Source of the DNA: Pyrinomonadaceae bacterium
Lineage (GTDB): Bacteria > Acidobacteriota > Blastocatellia > Pyrinomonadales > Pyrinomonadaceae
Direction of reading: 5' to 3'
NCBI GenBank assembly: GCA_026786155.1
Contig: JAJAYR010000530.1
Coordinates: 1-8,212, forward strand
DNA: 8,212 nucleotides
This document shows positions 6,495-8,212 of this stretch, piece after piece; the stretch's first letter is position 1, and the number at the start of each line of letters is the position of its first letter. Under the pieces are notes generated by a model, which saw only the letters and a program-made list of their open reading frames with translations, ran no database searches and was not told the DNA's origin. The translations under genes and the position numbers were made by a program.

Positions 6495-7481
6495 ATGAAA
6501 ATTTTAATTACGGGCGGAGCAGGATTTGTCGGTTCGCATCTCGCCGACAAACTGCACGGCGAAGGACACGAGATTACGGTGATTGACAATCTTTCGACGG
6601 GAAGTTATCAAAACGTCGCGCATCTCGAAGGACAGGAACGCTTTCGTTTTATCATTGAAACGGTTTTGAATGAAAGGCTGATGGAAGAGCTGATTCGTGA
6701 ATCCGACCGGGTTTTCCATATGGCGAGCGCGGTCGGCGTCAAACTGATTATGGAGCATCCGGTCAAAACCATCGAAACGATTTTTCGCGGGACGGATGTC
6801 GTTTTGGGCGCGTGTGCCAGATTCAGAAAGCGCGTGCTGATTCCTTCGACTTCGGAAGTCTATGGCAAAAGCACGCAAGTTCCGTTCGCCGAAGACAACG
6901 ATATTCTGAAAGGTTCGACCAGCAAACATCGTTGGGCGTATGCTTGTGCCAAAGAACTCGACGAATTTTTGGCTTTAGCGCACTGGAAGGAAACCCGATT
7001 GCCGGTCGCCGTCGTCCGTCTTTTCAACACCGTCGGACCGCGCCAAACCGGACAATACGGAATGGTTGTGCCGAACTTCGTCAAAGCGGCGGTCAGAAAT
7101 GAACCGTTAATCGTTCACGGCGACGGCGGACAGTCGCGCTGTTTCGGTCACGTTCTCGATGTCGTCGAAGGTTTGACCAAAGTTATCGAAACGCCGGAAT
7201 GCTTCGGGCAGGTGATTAATATCGGGAACGCCGAAGAAATAACGATTAAACAACTCGCCGAAAAAGCGATTGAACTGACCGGCAGCAAGAGCGAAATCAA
7301 ATATATTCCGTATGAAGAAGCCTACGGTGAAGGTTTTGAAGATATGCGGCGGCGCGTGCCGAGTCTGGAAAAAGCCAAGCGATTAATCGGCTTTCAGCCA
7401 ACCCGCAACCTCGAACAAATCATCAATGACGTAGCCAAACAGTTTCAGGACGAATTAAAAGTAGAAACTGCCAGTGCTTGA
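6495..7481 (+). CDS. NAD-dependent epimerase/dehydratase/decarboxylase, extended SDR, substrate unknown
   Basis: 328 residues. An NDP-sugar-modifying enzyme of the extended SDR class, acting in the cytoplasm. Visible: GGAGFVG (7-13) and D31 for NAD; HMASAVGVKLIMEHPVKT in the position of the decarboxylase hallmark but with a different sequence; PSTSEVYG with T119, S120 and E121; W-A-Y149-x3-K153; RLFNTVGPRQTGQYGMVVPNF; and DMRRRVPS (283-290). The STSE motif and the Arg before PS match the active-site pattern of ArnA decarboxylase and UDP-xylose synthase. Ordinary 4-epimerases usually have SS or STD at that place. It could be a second decarboxylase, a UDP-sugar 4-epimerase or a dehydratase; sequence alone does not settle it. 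It is a divergent relative of the preceding gene, and the gene for a secreted protein begins 6 nt after its stop. Confidence 0.88.
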   Translation: MKILITGGAGFVGSHLADKLHGEGHEITVIDNLSTGSYQNVAHLEGQERFRFIIETVLNERLMEELIRESDRVFHMASAVGVKLIMEHPVKTIETIFRGTDVVLGACARFRKRVLIPSTSEVYGKSTQVPFAEDNDILKGSTSKHRWAYACAKELDEFLALAHWKETRLPVAVVRLFNTVGPRQTGQYGMVVPNFVKAAVRNEPLIVHGDGGQSRCFGHVLDVVEGLTKVIETPECFGQVINIGNAEEITIKQLAEKAIELTGSKSEIKYIPYEEAYGEGFEDMRRRVPSLEKAKRLIGFQPTRNLEQIINDVAKQFQDELKVETASA

Positions 7482-7487
7482 AATCGT

Positions 7488-8111
7488 ATGAAGTTGCTCA
7501 AAAGTATCATTTTATTCAGTCTGCTGTTGACCTGTTCGACAGCTTCGGTACTCGCGCAGGAAAACGGCGGACTGAAGGGAAAAGTTCGCACGACCAAGGG
7601 CGAAGGCATCGCTTCCGCCGTCGTTACCGCTCGTCAAAACGGCGAAGACGTGAAATCGGCGACCACCGACGGCAACGGAAATTTTGTGCTGGAAAACCTT
7701 AAATCCGGCACTTACAATCTTGTTTTCAGCAAAAACGGTTACAGTGCGGGCTTAATGTCTAACATCGAAGTCGAAAAAAAGCGCGTTAAAAATTTGGGCG
7801 ACCGATTGATTTTGTTAGTTGATCAGGGAACTCAGGTCATCATTAAAGGCAGCGTTTTCGCGCCCGACGGCAGAAGCGTCGGCGGCGCGGAAATCAAGAT
7901 TGAAAAAGTCTCCGGCGACGGTGCAGTCAAAAAAGTCGGCTCATCGGTGTCGAGTTACAGCGGCGAATTTACATTTAGATTTTCCGAAGGCGCGGCAAAA
8001 TACCGCATCACGGCATCGGCAAAAGGCGCATCATCAAGCAAGGAAGTCGAAGTGAACTGCGCGATGATTTATCGGCTGGCAATTAGTTTTGAAAAGGCTG
8101 TCGGGAAATAG
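7488..8111 (+). CDS. secreted protein with two carboxypeptidase-regulatory-like (CarboxypepD_reg) domains
   Basis: 207 residues. A typical signal peptide (KLLK, then a Leu/Ile core, probably cut in VLA|QE after residue 23) sends it across the inner membrane. The rest is two similar beta-sandwich units. Unit one (about 28-105) has GLKGKVRTTKGEGIASAVV, then TTDGNGNFVLENLKSGTYNLVF. Unit two (about 117-203) has IIKGSVFAPDGRSVGGAEI, then SSYSGEFTFRFSEGAAKYRITA. These match the pattern G-x-V-x-D/P-x-G-x-x-I/V-x-x-A followed by T-x-x-x-G-x-F of carboxypeptidase-regulatory or transthyretin-like folds, common in acidobacterial envelope proteins. No catalytic residues are evident, so a structural or binding role is likely. 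It starts 6 nt after the sugar enzyme stop, suggesting the same transcript. There is no clear Shine-Dalgarno. Confidence 0.85.
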   Translation: MKLLKSIILFSLLLTCSTASVLAQENGGLKGKVRTTKGEGIASAVVTARQNGEDVKSATTDGNGNFVLENLKSGTYNLVFSKNGYSAGLMSNIEVEKKRVKNLGDRLILLVDQGTQVIIKGSVFAPDGRSVGGAEIKIEKVSGDGAVKKVGSSVSSYSGEFTFRFSEGAAKYRITASAKGASSSKEVEVNCAMIYRLAISFEKAVGK

Positions 8112-8180
8112 TCGGCGGAAGGCGGAAGGCAGAAGGCAGTCGGCAGTCGGCGGAAGGCAGAAGGCAGTCGGCGGAAGGCA
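8111..8180 (+). repeat. tandem heptamer array G(A/T)(A/C)GGC(A/G), ten units
   Basis: Ten perfect-register 7-mers directly after (and sharing one base with) the stop codon of the preceding gene. There are three GTCGGCG, one GTCGGCA, one GAAGGCG and five GAAGGCA units. A larger 21-nt unit, GTCGGCG-GAAGGCA-GAAGGCA, recurs at 8146-8166 and in part at 8167-8180. It is not a CRISPR array: there are no spacers and the unit is 7 bp. Such short heptamer arrays are known in cyanobacteria and some other phyla; function unknown. Confidence 0.9.
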
Positions 8181-8212
8181 GAAAATATAACGATTCATCG
8201 CCAACTGCCTTC
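8160..8212 (+). repeat. inverted repeat formed by heptamers in opposite orientation
   Basis: 8160-8173 (GAAGGCAGTCGGCG) is the reverse complement of 8199-8212 (CGCCAACTGCCTTC) with one mismatch, enclosing a 25-nt AT-richer loop. The right arm consists of two heptamers in inverse orientation (CGCCAAC, TGCCTTC) and reaches the window end, so the inverse array probably continues. There is no T-tract inside the window. Confidence 0.7.

Noticed and set aside
8111..8180. CRISPR array
   Set aside because: The unit is 7 bp with no spacers; it is a simple heptamer array.

Overview
The window looks like a chromosomal segment of a bacterium from the Acidobacteriota, most likely a Blastocatellia/Pyrinomonadales-type lineage. 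This is inferred from the gene types (secreted S9 peptidase, a membrane Ser/Thr kinase with a DUF4384-like sensor, a carboxypeptidase-regulatory-like secreted protein), from signal peptides rich in LLPF/FYLLP, and from heptanucleotide repeats. No rRNA or other marker gene is present, so the placement is tentative. Every convincing gene is on the + strand, base composition and codon use are even throughout, and no tRNA, rRNA, CRISPR array, transposase or phage gene was seen.

Layout. 1-495 is the 3' part of a HAD-type acid phosphatase of the 5'-nucleotidase lipoprotein e(P4) family. 506-721 and 708-1196 are an overlapping pair: a 71-residue charged protein and a small AbiEii/DUF6036-like nucleotidyltransferase, possibly a toxin-antitoxin-like module. 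1201-3522 encodes a complete secreted S9 (DPP-IV/acylaminoacyl-peptidase-type) serine peptidase whose signal peptide is written in tandem heptamers. 3654-4847 encodes a Ser/Thr kinase that ends just after its transmembrane helix. The same frame continues past one TAA into a DUF4384-like domain (4848-5381), and after a 1-base slip in an A7 run the C-terminal tail continues to 5430. The kinase-sensor gene therefore appears to carry two lesions. 5431-5509 holds a hairpin and a plausible promoter. 5510-6448 is UDP-glucuronate decarboxylase, and 6495-7481 is a second extended SDR with ArnA-decarboxylase-like active-site features. 7488-8111 is a secreted protein with two CarboxypepD_reg-like beta-sandwich domains. 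8111-8212 is an array of heptamers that turns into the opposite orientation at the window edge.

How the parts fit. The two SDRs and the secreted beta-sandwich protein lie close together (46 and 6 nt gaps) and probably form one transcript for nucleotide-sugar supply (UDP-xylose and an unidentified sugar) and an envelope product. The phosphatase and peptidase would act outside the cytoplasm. The kinase would in its intact form join an external sensor domain to a cytoplasmic kinase.

The two most interesting points are the doubly broken kinase-sensor gene and the heptamer repeats, which at one place form intergenic DNA with an inverted arm and at another appear to have been used as coding sequence for a secretion signal.
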